A stretch of 12,537 nt of DNA, taken from NCBI GenBank assembly GCA_964354365.1, contig CAYGZM010000111.1, forward strand, positions 1 through 12,537, in the 5' to 3' direction. This DNA comes from CAYGZM01 sp964354365. GTDB lineage: Bacteria; Planctomycetota; Phycisphaerae; Sedimentisphaerales; Anaerobacaceae. Position 1 is the first letter of the stretch. Each line of letters starts with the position of its first letter. Shown piece after piece: positions 5,478-12,537 of the stretch. The translations under genes and the position numbers were made by a program. Below the pieces are notes generated by a model. It was not told the DNA's origin. It did no database searches and worked only from the letters and a program-made list of their open reading frames with translations.

Positions 5478-8400
5478 ATGTGCAAGTGTTTGAGTGTCCG
5501 TTTATTGAGCCTGATTCTGGCCATATCTCTTGCCGGTTCCGTGGGTGCGGCTTGCCTGGAAGGCGATCTTAGCGGTGATTGCGAGGTTGATTTTGAGGAC
5601 GTGTGGCAGCTTGCGGAGGACTGGCTTGATCCTCCGGGTAGTCCGGCCGACCTAATCGGCAATGATGGGGTCAATATGGCGGACTTTGCGGCGATGGCGG
5701 AGAACTGGGGCAGGAGGCGTTCCCCGGTTGTAATCAACGAAATCCATTACGATCCCGACGTCAAGACCGAGCTCGTCGAGTTTATCGAGCTTCATAATAT
5801 AAGCGAAGTTGATGTCAACATTGCGGGATGGTATTTCAGCGATGGTATTACGTATCAGTTTCCTGCGGGGGCGATGCTGCCGGCGGGGGGCTACGTTGTT
5901 GCGGCCCAGACGCCTTCGCAGGTTGTGAGCAAATTCGGGGTATCTGCGGATATAGTGTATGGGCCGTGGGTGGGCGGCCTGAGCAACGAGGGAGAGGGAA
6001 TTGTCCTGCGGGACCGTGACCGTGAGAAGGTTGACGAAGTGAACTATGGGCAGGGGTTTCCGTGGCCGACGGTCGGTGAGATTCCGGGCTATTCGATTGA
6101 GCTGGTCAATCCGGCGCTGGATAATGACCTGGGCGGAAGCTGGCGCGCCAGTGTTCCGGCGGATGAACCCCTTCCTCCCGCGACCCTGATCCCGGCTGGA
6201 GCAAGGTGGCGCTATTTCAAAGGTTATTCGGAGGCATCCGAGCCGAATAACTCGGCTTGGCAGAAAATCGGTTTTAATGACTCGGGGTGGGACCAGATCA
6301 ATATGATAATCGGCTACGGTCCCGACTTTCCATACGAAGAGCCGTTGGACATGCGGTACAACTACAGTTCCGTCTATCTGCGCAAGACCTTCGAGATAGA
6401 CGACCCATCTACGGTGGTCAATCTCGTGCTCAAAGCCCGGTTCGATGATGGCTTCAACGCCTACATCAACGGCACCCATGTCAGACGCTCAAGCCTCGAC
6501 CTCGTCTCGGCCGATAAGCTGCCCTACACGGGGACGACGACCGGGGCCATTGAGGACCTCAGTTGGCACACCTTCGACGACCTGCCGGACCCGCGCAGTT
6601 ACCTTGAAGCGGGCACGAACGTCCTGGCGATGCATCTTTACAATTCTTCGAAAGGCGACTCCACGGATTGCTGGCTCGACGTCCAGCTTGAGCAGACGTA
6701 CGCGCGCTCGGGCGCAACTCCGGGCCGGCGGAACAATGCCTACGATACCAATACCCCGCCACTTATGCGGCAGGTTGAGCACGACCCCGAGCAGCCCAAG
6801 AGCGGCGAGGACGTCAAGATAACAGTGAAAGTCACCGACGATGACGGCGTGCAATCCGTCAAGCTGGCGTATCAGCTTGTTAATCCGGGCAGTTACATCC
6901 CGCTCAAGTTCCTTGAGACTGATGAGCAGAGGAATCCTGCTTATGAAGAGCCGGCTAATTGGATCCAGGTTTCGATGCGGGATGACGGTCTGGCCGGCGA
7001 CGCGGCGGCCGGCGACGATACGTACAGCGTTGTTCTTCCCGGCTCGCTTCAGGTGCACCGGCGGCTTGTTCGATATCGCATCACCGCCAGGGACCAGACC
7101 GGTCTGGAAATCACCGGCCCATACAACGACGACCCTCAGCCGAACTTCGCGTATTTTGTCTATGATGGCGTGCCCGCCTGGAGCGGCGCAATGCAGCCCG
7201 GCAGCTCGGACCCGGTGAAGAAACAGGTGATTGCTTACGGCACACAGGCTTTGACCCGCATACCTGTTTACCACCTTATCAGTCGCAGCCAGGACGTGGC
7301 CGACGGGTTGCACATGCCGCCCAGCGGCAATCAGTACGAGGGCGACTCATACCTGTGGTACGGCACGCTTGTCTATGACGGCAAGGTCTATGACCACATC
7401 AGGTACCGCGCCCGCGGCGGCGTCTGGCGGTACGCAATGGGCAAGAATATGTGGAAGTTCGACTTCAACCGCGGCCATTGGTTCCAGGCGCGTGACGACT
7501 TCGGCAAGAAATACGACGTCGAGTGGACGAAGGTCAACTTCTCCGCCTGCATCCAGCAGGGCAACTACTGGCATCGCGGGGAGCAGGGTATGTTCGAGGC
7601 GGCGGGCTTCAAGCTGTTTAACCTGATGGGTGCGGAGGCATCGAAGACCAGCTGGGTGCATTTCCGGGTAATAGACGGGGCTGCGGAGGCCGGTCCGACG
7701 CAGTACGACGGGGACTTTTGGGGGCTTTACATGAATGTTGAGCAACCGGACGGGCGTTTCCTCGATGAGCACAAGCTGCCTGACGGCAATCTTTACAAGA
7801 TCGAAGGCCACAATGGCGAATCGAATAATCAAGGCCCGACGGCGGTTACCGACAGGTCCGACTTCACCGAATTCAGGAACCGCGGCGGCGACGGCTACGG
7901 TTACTACGAAGACCCCAACCCGGCGGTGCAGTGGTGGCGCAACAATGTGGACCTCCAGCGGTATTATGGGTATCGTTGTGTTGTTGAGGGCATCCACCAC
8001 GGCGACATTGGCTACGGGAAGAACTGGTTTTTCTATCTGAATCCGCAGACCAACATCTGGTCGATGCACTGCTGGGACCTTGACCTGACCTGGGCGAACA
8101 ACATGTACGGCAACGGAGAAGATGTATTCAAGAGCGAGGGCGCGATATTCTCCAATTCCGCGCTTCTTATCGAGTACAACAATCGCCTGCGTGAATTCCG
8201 CGACCTGCTTTACAACGCCGAACAGATGTATCCGCTGCTCGACGAGCTTGCCGGTATTATTGATAATCCTGCCGATGTGTACTCGATGGTCGATGCCGAC
8301 CGGGCGATGTGGGACTACAATCCACTGCTGAATCCGTCTTCCGGTTATGTCCACTCCGACAAGGGTGGCCAGGGGCGTTTCTATCAGCAGGCCGTGACGA

Positions 8401-10382
8401 AGGACTTCCGCGGGATGGTCCAGATTATGAAGAACTACGTTGTCGGCAGCAGGGCATTTAACACGTATTCCGAGGACCCGGCTGCTCCGTACACGCCGAC
8501 GGTTTCATTTGACGGCCCGGCGGGTTATCCGATCAACGCGCTGGCGTTCAGGACGTCGTCTTTCAGCAGTCCGCCGAGCGGCGGGACGTTCGCAGCGATG
8601 AAATGGCGTATTGCAGAGGTTACCGACCCGGCCAATCCGAGATACGATCCGGGCGACCCGCGGAAGTACGAGATCGAGACCGTGTGGGAGAGCGGGGAGC
8701 TGGCCCCATTCCAAGCCGTCGTGCAGATTCCAGCTACTGTGGTCAAGGAGGGACACAGCTACCGGGTACGCTGCAAGATGAAGAATACAAGCGGTCGGTG
8801 GAGTCACTGGTCTTCGCCCATCAAGTTCATCGTTGGCGGGGCTGTCGCGGCACACGTTCTTGATGATCTTCGTATAACGGAGGTGATGTATAATCCTGCC
8901 GGTGCGGATACATCGAAGGGCGAGCTGGACGTCGATAGCGATGAGTTTGAGTTTATCGAGCTGAAGAACATCGGGGAAGACGTGCTGGATTTGACGTACG
9001 TATCGTTCGTTCAGGGTATTACGTTCAATTTCTACGGCAGCAGCGTTACGAGTCTTGGTCCGGGGCAGTTTGTGCTTGTTGTGCGGAACAAGGCGGCATT
9101 TGAGTCGCGTTACGGCGTTGGGCTATCGGGAATGATAGCCGGCCAGTACATAGACTACGACACGAAGTTAGACAACGCCGGCGAGACCGTGCAATTAGCC
9201 GATATGTGGAACGGGACGATTGCCCTGTTTACGTACAGTGACGACCGCGGCTGGCCTTTGCCGGCGGACGGGAGCGGTCATTCGCTTGTTCCACTGGCCT
9301 CAGCGCTTCCGGGGGAGCCTGACGGCTCGCTGGACTATGGCGGCAATTGGCGGCACAGCGCCTATTTGGGCGGGTCGCCCGGGGCGGATGACCATGAACT
9401 GGCGAGGGGCGTCGTGCTCAACGAGGTTATGGCCCATACCGACTACAGCAATCCTGCGCGTCCGGAGTACGACTCGGACGACTGGATAGAGCTATACAAT
9501 ACGGGCGGGACGGGCGTCAATCTGAGCGGGTGGTACCTGAGCGACAATAAGGATGACCTGAAGAAATGGGCCATACCGTCGTCGGTCAATATCGGCAGCG
9601 GGGGCAGGGTGAGCTTTGACGAGGTTACGGGCTTCCATAATCCCATAACGAGCGGTTTTGGTCTGGACAAGGCGGGAGAGGAGGTGCTTTTGTCTTTCCT
9701 GCCGGGGACTTCGCAGGACCGGGTGGTTGATTATGTTCGGTTCAAGGGCGAGGAGAACTTCGTATCTTTGGGCCGTTATCCTGATGGCGGGTTGTATTGG
9801 CTTCATACGCCGGCGTCTCGTGATCTGACGAACAACGGCGGGGTAGTTGATATAGTGGTCGATGAGCTGATGTATCATCCTGTTGATCCGAATGAGGAGT
9901 ACGTTGAGCTGTATAATCCGACGGGGGCAAGGATATACTTGGAGAACGCCGACGGTACGTGGCGTCTGGATGGTGCGGTGGATTATGTGTTTGCGTCGGG
10001 TATGTATATTAACGCGGGCGACAGGTTGATAGTGGTAGGATTCGATCCTGCGACGGAGACGGCTCGGCTGAATGCGTTTATTTCGGCTTACGGGACGGGC
10101 GCATTAACGCCGGGCGTTGATATTGTAGGTCCGTGGTCCGGGGTGCTGGCGAACGAGGGCGAGCGTCTTGCGTTGAAACGTCCCCAGGCCCCCGATTTGC
10201 CGCTTGAACCGTTTTCGTGGGTGGTTGTTGACGAGGTGATCTACAGTTACGTTTCTCCGTGGGTGGTTGAGCCTGATGGGCTGGGCGCCGCGTTGCAGCG
10301 GAATTATGCTGACCGGCACCATTCGGGCAACGACCCGGCGAACTGGCGGGCGGATTCGCCGACGCCCGGCCGCAATCCGTAG
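5478..10382 (+). CDS. exported dockerin-like / lamin-tail / CotH kinase-domain giant protein
   Basis: This is a 1634-residue secreted multidomain protein. Layout: signal peptide 1-25; dockerin-like module 26-78 (C26 and C35, loop DLSGDCEVDFED, helix ending EDWL, second loop NDGVNMADFAAMAENW); lamin-tail domain 83-224 (VVINEIHYDP, FIELHNIS); galactose-binding-like sandwich about 236-408 (RYFKG, RKTFEID, LKARFDDGFNAYING); Ig-like domain about 428-566; CotH domain about 593-1000; Ig/Fn3-like domain 1005-1124; lamin-tail domains at about 1129-1300, 1312-1453 and 1456-1634. In the CotH part, YRARGGVWRYAMGKNMWKF contains K656 and K660, and CWDLDLTW (D867, D869) fits the conserved acidic metal motif. 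CotH proteins are atypical secreted kinases of the protein-kinase-like fold; this target is unknown. There is no PEP-CTERM or membrane anchor, so retention may rely on the dockerin or lamin-tail domains. GAAC at residues 23-26 is not a proper lipobox. Confidence 0.88.
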   Translation: MCKCLSVRLLSLILAISLAGSVGAACLEGDLSGDCEVDFEDVWQLAEDWLDPPGSPADLIGNDGVNMADFAAMAENWGRRRSPVVINEIHYDPDVKTELVEFIELHNISEVDVNIAGWYFSDGITYQFPAGAMLPAGGYVVAAQTPSQVVSKFGVSADIVYGPWVGGLSNEGEGIVLRDRDREKVDEVNYGQGFPWPTVGEIPGYSIELVNPALDNDLGGSWRASVPADEPLPPATLIPAGARWRYFKGYSEASEPNNSAWQKIGFNDSGWDQINMIIGYGPDFPYEEPLDMRYNYSSVYLRKTFEIDDPSTVVNLVLKARFDDGFNAYINGTHVRRSSLDLVSADKLPYTGTTTGAIEDLSWHTFDDLPDPRSYLEAGTNVLAMHLYNSSKGDSTDCWLDVQLEQTYARSGATPGRRNNAYDTNTPPLMRQVEHDPEQPKSGEDVKITVKVTDDDGVQSVKLAYQLVNPGSYIPLKFLETDEQRNPAYEEPANWIQVSMRDDGLAGDAAAGDDTYSVVLPGSLQVHRRLVRYRITARDQTGLEITGPYNDDPQPNFAYFVYDGVPAWSGAMQPGSSDPVKKQVIAYGTQALTRIPVYHLISRSQDVADGLHMPPSGNQYEGDSYLWYGTLVYDGKVYDHIRYRARGGVWRYAMGKNMWKFDFNRGHWFQARDDFGKKYDVEWTKVNFSACIQQGNYWHRGEQGMFEAAGFKLFNLMGAEASKTSWVHFRVIDGAAEAGPTQYDGDFWGLYMNVEQPDGRFLDEHKLPDGNLYKIEGHNGESNNQGPTAVTDRSDFTEFRNRGGDGYGYYEDPNPAVQWWRNNVDLQRYYGYRCVVEGIHHGDIGYGKNWFFYLNPQTNIWSMHCWDLDLTWANNMYGNGEDVFKSEGAIFSNSALLIEYNNRLREFRDLLYNAEQMYPLLDELAGIIDNPADVYSMVDADRAMWDYNPLLNPSSGYVHSDKGGQGRFYQQAVTKDFRGMVQIMKNYVVGSRAFNTYSEDPAAPYTPTVSFDGPAGYPINALAFRTSSFSSPPSGGTFAAMKWRIAEVTDPANPRYDPGDPRKYEIETVWESGELAPFQAVVQIPATVVKEGHSYRVRCKMKNTSGRWSHWSSPIKFIVGGAVAAHVLDDLRITEVMYNPAGADTSKGELDVDSDEFEFIELKNIGEDVLDLTYVSFVQGITFNFYGSSVTSLGPGQFVLVVRNKAAFESRYGVGLSGMIAGQYIDYDTKLDNAGETVQLADMWNGTIALFTYSDDRGWPLPADGSGHSLVPLASALPGEPDGSLDYGGNWRHSAYLGGSPGADDHELARGVVLNEVMAHTDYSNPARPEYDSDDWIELYNTGGTGVNLSGWYLSDNKDDLKKWAIPSSVNIGSGGRVSFDEVTGFHNPITSGFGLDKAGEEVLLSFLPGTSQDRVVDYVRFKGEENFVSLGRYPDGGLYWLHTPASRDLTNNGGVVDIVVDELMYHPVDPNEEYVELYNPTGARIYLENADGTWRLDGAVDYVFASGMYINAGDRLIVVGFDPATETARLNAFISAYGTGALTPGVDIVGPWSGVLANEGERLALKRPQAPDLPLEPFSWVVVDEVIYSYVSPWVVEPDGLGAALQRNYADRHHSGNDPANWRADSPTPGRNP

Positions 10383-10410
10383 ATTTGCAGGCGTACCTCA
10401 ATCATTTAGG

Positions 10411-10420
10411 CTGCATGCAG
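10411..10420. other. 10 bp perfect palindrome between the two CotH genes
   Basis: CTGCATGCAG lies in the 75 nt gap. It is too short for a terminator, has no T-run, and could be a chance palindrome or a small operator. No promoter was recognised in this gap, which favours co-transcription of the two genes. Confidence 0.25.
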
Positions 10421-10443
10421 ACAACTGCGATTAGCATTTGAAG

Positions 10444-10458
10444 AAAGGCGAGTAAGGA
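10444..10458 (+). promoter_or_regulatory. ribosome-binding region of the second CotH gene
   Basis: AAAGG at 10444-10448 sits 9 nt before the ATG at 10458. AAGGA at 10454-10458 sits 8 nt before the in-frame ATG at 10467. Either start leaves the signal peptide intact, so the true start is undecided between the two. Confidence 0.45.
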
Positions 10459-12537
10459 TGCAGAGAATGCCCAAGTCTATTTGGAAGGCCTTGCGGGTCC
10501 TGATATTGGCCACTTTTTTTATTGGTCCTGTTTGGGCGGTTTGTCCGGAAGGCGATGTTTATGAGGACTGCGAGGTCAACTGGCGCGATTTGAAGTTTCT
10601 GGCGGACCACTGGCTTGAGCCTGCAGGCAGCGAGGCGGATGTAGTCGGGGGCGATGGGGTCGATTTCGCCGATTTTGCCAGGGTAGTCGAGCACTGGCTC
10701 GATGTGGGGACTGGAACAGGCCTTTTGAGTGTAACGATTTTGCCGGCGGAGGCCATTGATGCGGGGGCAATGTGGCGGGTGGACGGAGGCGAATGGCACA
10801 GCAGCGGTGGTCCGCGGGGCTTTTCGGTGGGTTTCCACGCTCTTGAATTCGCCGAGATCGACGGCTGGACCGAGCCGCGAAGCGAAACAGTGCACATTCG
10901 TGAGGGGAAGACGACGGCGCTCAGCCGGACGTACGATCTGCAGACGGGCGGCGTGCGCGTAACAATCTCTCCGCAGGGGCCAATAGACCTCGGGGCGAAA
11001 TGGAAAATCGCGGGCGATATGTGGCGGAGCAGCGGTGAAATCGTGACCGGGCTGCCGCTCGGCTTCTACAAGATTGAGTTTAGCGAAATTGGCGAGTGGG
11101 CAGCGCCGGCCGACCAGAATATCGACGTAGAGGATGGCTTGATAACTGACATCGAGGCATCCTACAAGCACCCGCTGGTCATAAATGAGCTCCTTGCATC
11201 CAACAACAGGTACAACTTTGACCCGCAGAGTGAAGACGACGACTGGATAGAGCTATACAACGCCGGGGCCGAGGCGATCAATACGGGCGGGATGCACCTT
11301 ACGGACAACCTGGACAATCCCACCAAGTGGCAGATTCCCACCGGTAATCCGGCGCTGACGACGATTTTGCCGGGCGGCCACTTGTTGATATGGACGGACG
11401 GCGATGAAGAGGATTACCCTGCGGGTCTGCATGCAGGTTTTGAGATCAATGCGGGCGGCGACGAACTCGGTCTGTTCGACGGCAACGGCGCCATCCTTAT
11501 AGACAGTGTGGAGTTTCCGGAGCAGGACGCGAATGTTTCGTACGGCCGCTACCCCGACGGCAACGACACATGGCAGTTTTTTCCATTGCCCACGGCTGGT
11601 TCGCAAAACGTCGGCGCGTACGATGGTTATGTGTCGGAGGTGAAGTTCAGCCATGATCGGGGATTTTATAACAGCGCGTTCACGGTTACGCTTGCCTGCG
11701 AGACCGAAGGCGCAGATATATATTTGAGCATGGACGGGACGGAGCCGGGCGTGATAGACGGACGGTTCCTGACGGGGGTTCGTTACAGCAATCCTTTCAC
11801 AATCAATAAGACCACGTGTCTGCGGGCGAGGGCGATCAAATCGCGCTGGAAGCCTTCCGAGACGGATGCGCAGACGTACATCTTCATCAACCAGGTGGTC
11901 AATCAGCCGGTGAATCCGCCTGGGTTTCCGATGTTGTGGGGTTCGACGCCGGCGGACTACGAGATGGACCCGGACATTGTGAACAGTCATCTGACCACGA
12001 TCAAGGACGACCTGAAGTCGCTTGCGACGATATCGCTGGTGATGAAGCTGGAGGACCTATTCGGGGCGAACGGCATCTACACGAACTGGGACAGCAGAGG
12101 GGATGCGTGGGAGCGTCCGGGGTCGATTGAGTATTTCGGGCCGGACGATCCGGAGGGCGTCCAGGTCAACTGTGGGGTCCGGCTATATGGAGGTGTGGGG
12201 CGGCGGGAAAAGAAAAAGACGCTGCGCCTGGTCTTCAAGGGGGCGTACGGACCGACGATGCTGCGTTACCCGCTGTTTGGTGAGATGGCAGCCGATGAGT
12301 TCGACACGATTATCCTTCGCGCGAATTTCAACGATGGGTATCCGTGGGGCGGGGCGGATTCGCAGTTCATTCGTGACGAATGGATGCGGCGCACGCAACA
12401 GGCAACCGGGCATCCATCAGCGACAGGGACGTTCGTGCATCTATACATTAACGGCGTATATTGGGGAATGTACAATCCAACGCAGCGACCCGATACCGGA
12501 TTTTCATCGACTTACTACGGCGGCGACAAGGACGAGT
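10458..12537 (+). CDS. exported dockerin-like / PEGA-like / lamin-tail / CotH protein (3' end cut by window)
   Basis: The first 693 codons are open to the window edge. Layout: signal peptide 1-27 (cleavage after VWA); dockerin-like module 29-81 (C29 and C38, GDVYEDCEVNWRDLKFLADHWL, then GGDGVDFADFARVVEHW); two PEGA-like beta repeats at about 88-160 and 162-235 (VTILPAEAIDAGAMWRVDG; VTISPQGPIDLGAKWKIAG); lamin-tail domain 239-385 (VINELLASNN, DDDWIELYN); chitobiase C-terminal-like domain about 394-476 (YLSMDGTEP, LRARAIKSRWKPS); start of a CotH domain from about 520 (ISLVMKLEDLFG, CGVRLYGG at 572-579, KKKTLRLVFK, YPLFGEMA, LYINGVYWGMYN). The acidic CotH motif must lie beyond the window. It follows the first CotH gene by 75 nt with the same N-terminal module, so the two are likely partners. 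Signal peptide and dockerin are closely similar in design, but the body architecture differs, so this is not a simple duplicate. Confidence 0.87.
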   Translation, partial: MQRMPKSIWKALRVLILATFFIGPVWAVCPEGDVYEDCEVNWRDLKFLADHWLEPAGSEADVVGGDGVDFADFARVVEHWLDVGTGTGLLSVTILPAEAIDAGAMWRVDGGEWHSSGGPRGFSVGFHALEFAEIDGWTEPRSETVHIREGKTTALSRTYDLQTGGVRVTISPQGPIDLGAKWKIAGDMWRSSGEIVTGLPLGFYKIEFSEIGEWAAPADQNIDVEDGLITDIEASYKHPLVINELLASNNRYNFDPQSEDDDWIELYNAGAEAINTGGMHLTDNLDNPTKWQIPTGNPALTTILPGGHLLIWTDGDEEDYPAGLHAGFEINAGGDELGLFDGNGAILIDSVEFPEQDANVSYGRYPDGNDTWQFFPLPTAGSQNVGAYDGYVSEVKFSHDRGFYNSAFTVTLACETEGADIYLSMDGTEPGVIDGRFLTGVRYSNPFTINKTTCLRARAIKSRWKPSETDAQTYIFINQVVNQPVNPPGFPMLWGSTPADYEMDPDIVNSHLTTIKDDLKSLATISLVMKLEDLFGANGIYTNWDSRGDAWERPGSIEYFGPDDPEGVQVNCGVRLYGGVGRREKKKTLRLVFKGAYGPTMLRYPLFGEMAADEFDTIILRANFNDGYPWGGADSQFIRDEWMRRTQQATGHPSATGTFVHLYINGVYWGMYNPTQRPDTGFSSTYYGGDKDE

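Noticed and set aside
5544..5555. Possible lipoprotein signal (GAAC) at the end of the first CotH signal peptide
   Set aside because: The -3 residue is Gly rather than Leu/Ile/Val, and the cysteine pairs by position with C35 in the dockerin-like module, as in the second protein.
7347..8354. 335-codon minus-strand open frame within the first CotH gene
   Set aside because: It lies opposite the conserved CotH domain, has repetitive Val/Arg-rich composition and no recognised motif; it is a shadow frame. The same applies to the minus frames at 5652-6479 and 6489-7313.
10431..11171. 246-codon minus-strand frame over the start of the second CotH gene
   Set aside because: It is antisense to the signal peptide, dockerin and PEGA-like repeats, which form an unbroken coding frame to the window end.

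Overview
The window looks like chromosomal DNA from a GC-rich member of the Planctomycetota, most likely Phycisphaerae (Sedimentisphaerales-like). The grounds are the very large secreted lamin-tail/CotH proteins, the dockerin-like Cys-x8-Cys / D-x-S-G-D / ADxxGxDGVxxxDFA modules, a Tat-exported sugar-isomerase-like protein, and a stand-alone four-helix bundle (23S rRNA IVP-type) gene. The assignment is by protein style only; there is no rRNA or marker phylogeny.

Layout. Positions 1-5042 are all on the minus strand. In transcription order: (1) a twin-arginine-exported L-fucose/L-arabinose-isomerase-fold protein (5042-3615); (2) a 259 nt gap containing a palindromic dispersed repeat; (3) a radical SAM protein with a B12-binding-like N-terminal domain (3355-1877), carrying about 60 extra residues that read like the same dispersed repeat translated in frame; (4) a four-helix bundle gene (1781-1386) flanked by AT-rich repeat arms; (5) miaB (1384 to past the left edge), whose start codon lies inside the left repeat arm, 1 nt after the previous stop codon.

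Positions 5043-5477 are a divergent intergenic region with one sigma70-like promoter candidate on each strand. Positions 5478-12537 are on the plus strand and hold two consecutive giant exported proteins. The first (1634 aa, complete) is signal peptide, dockerin-like module, lamin-tail domain, beta-sandwich domain, Ig-like domain, CotH kinase domain, Ig/Fn3-like domain and three more lamin-tail domains. The second (693 aa visible, cut by the window end) is signal peptide, dockerin-like module, two PEGA-like repeats, lamin-tail domain, chitobiase-C-terminal-like domain and the start of a CotH domain. The 75 nt spacing and shared N-terminal module suggest one operon encoding a cell-surface or extracellular assembly.

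The most notable points are the tandem N-terminal-dockerin CotH/lamin-tail pair, the repeat insertion tolerated inside a radical SAM enzyme, and the four-helix bundle cassette that seems to have landed between miaB and its promoter and now supplies the miaB start codon. No tRNA, rRNA, CRISPR array, transposase or phage gene was seen.
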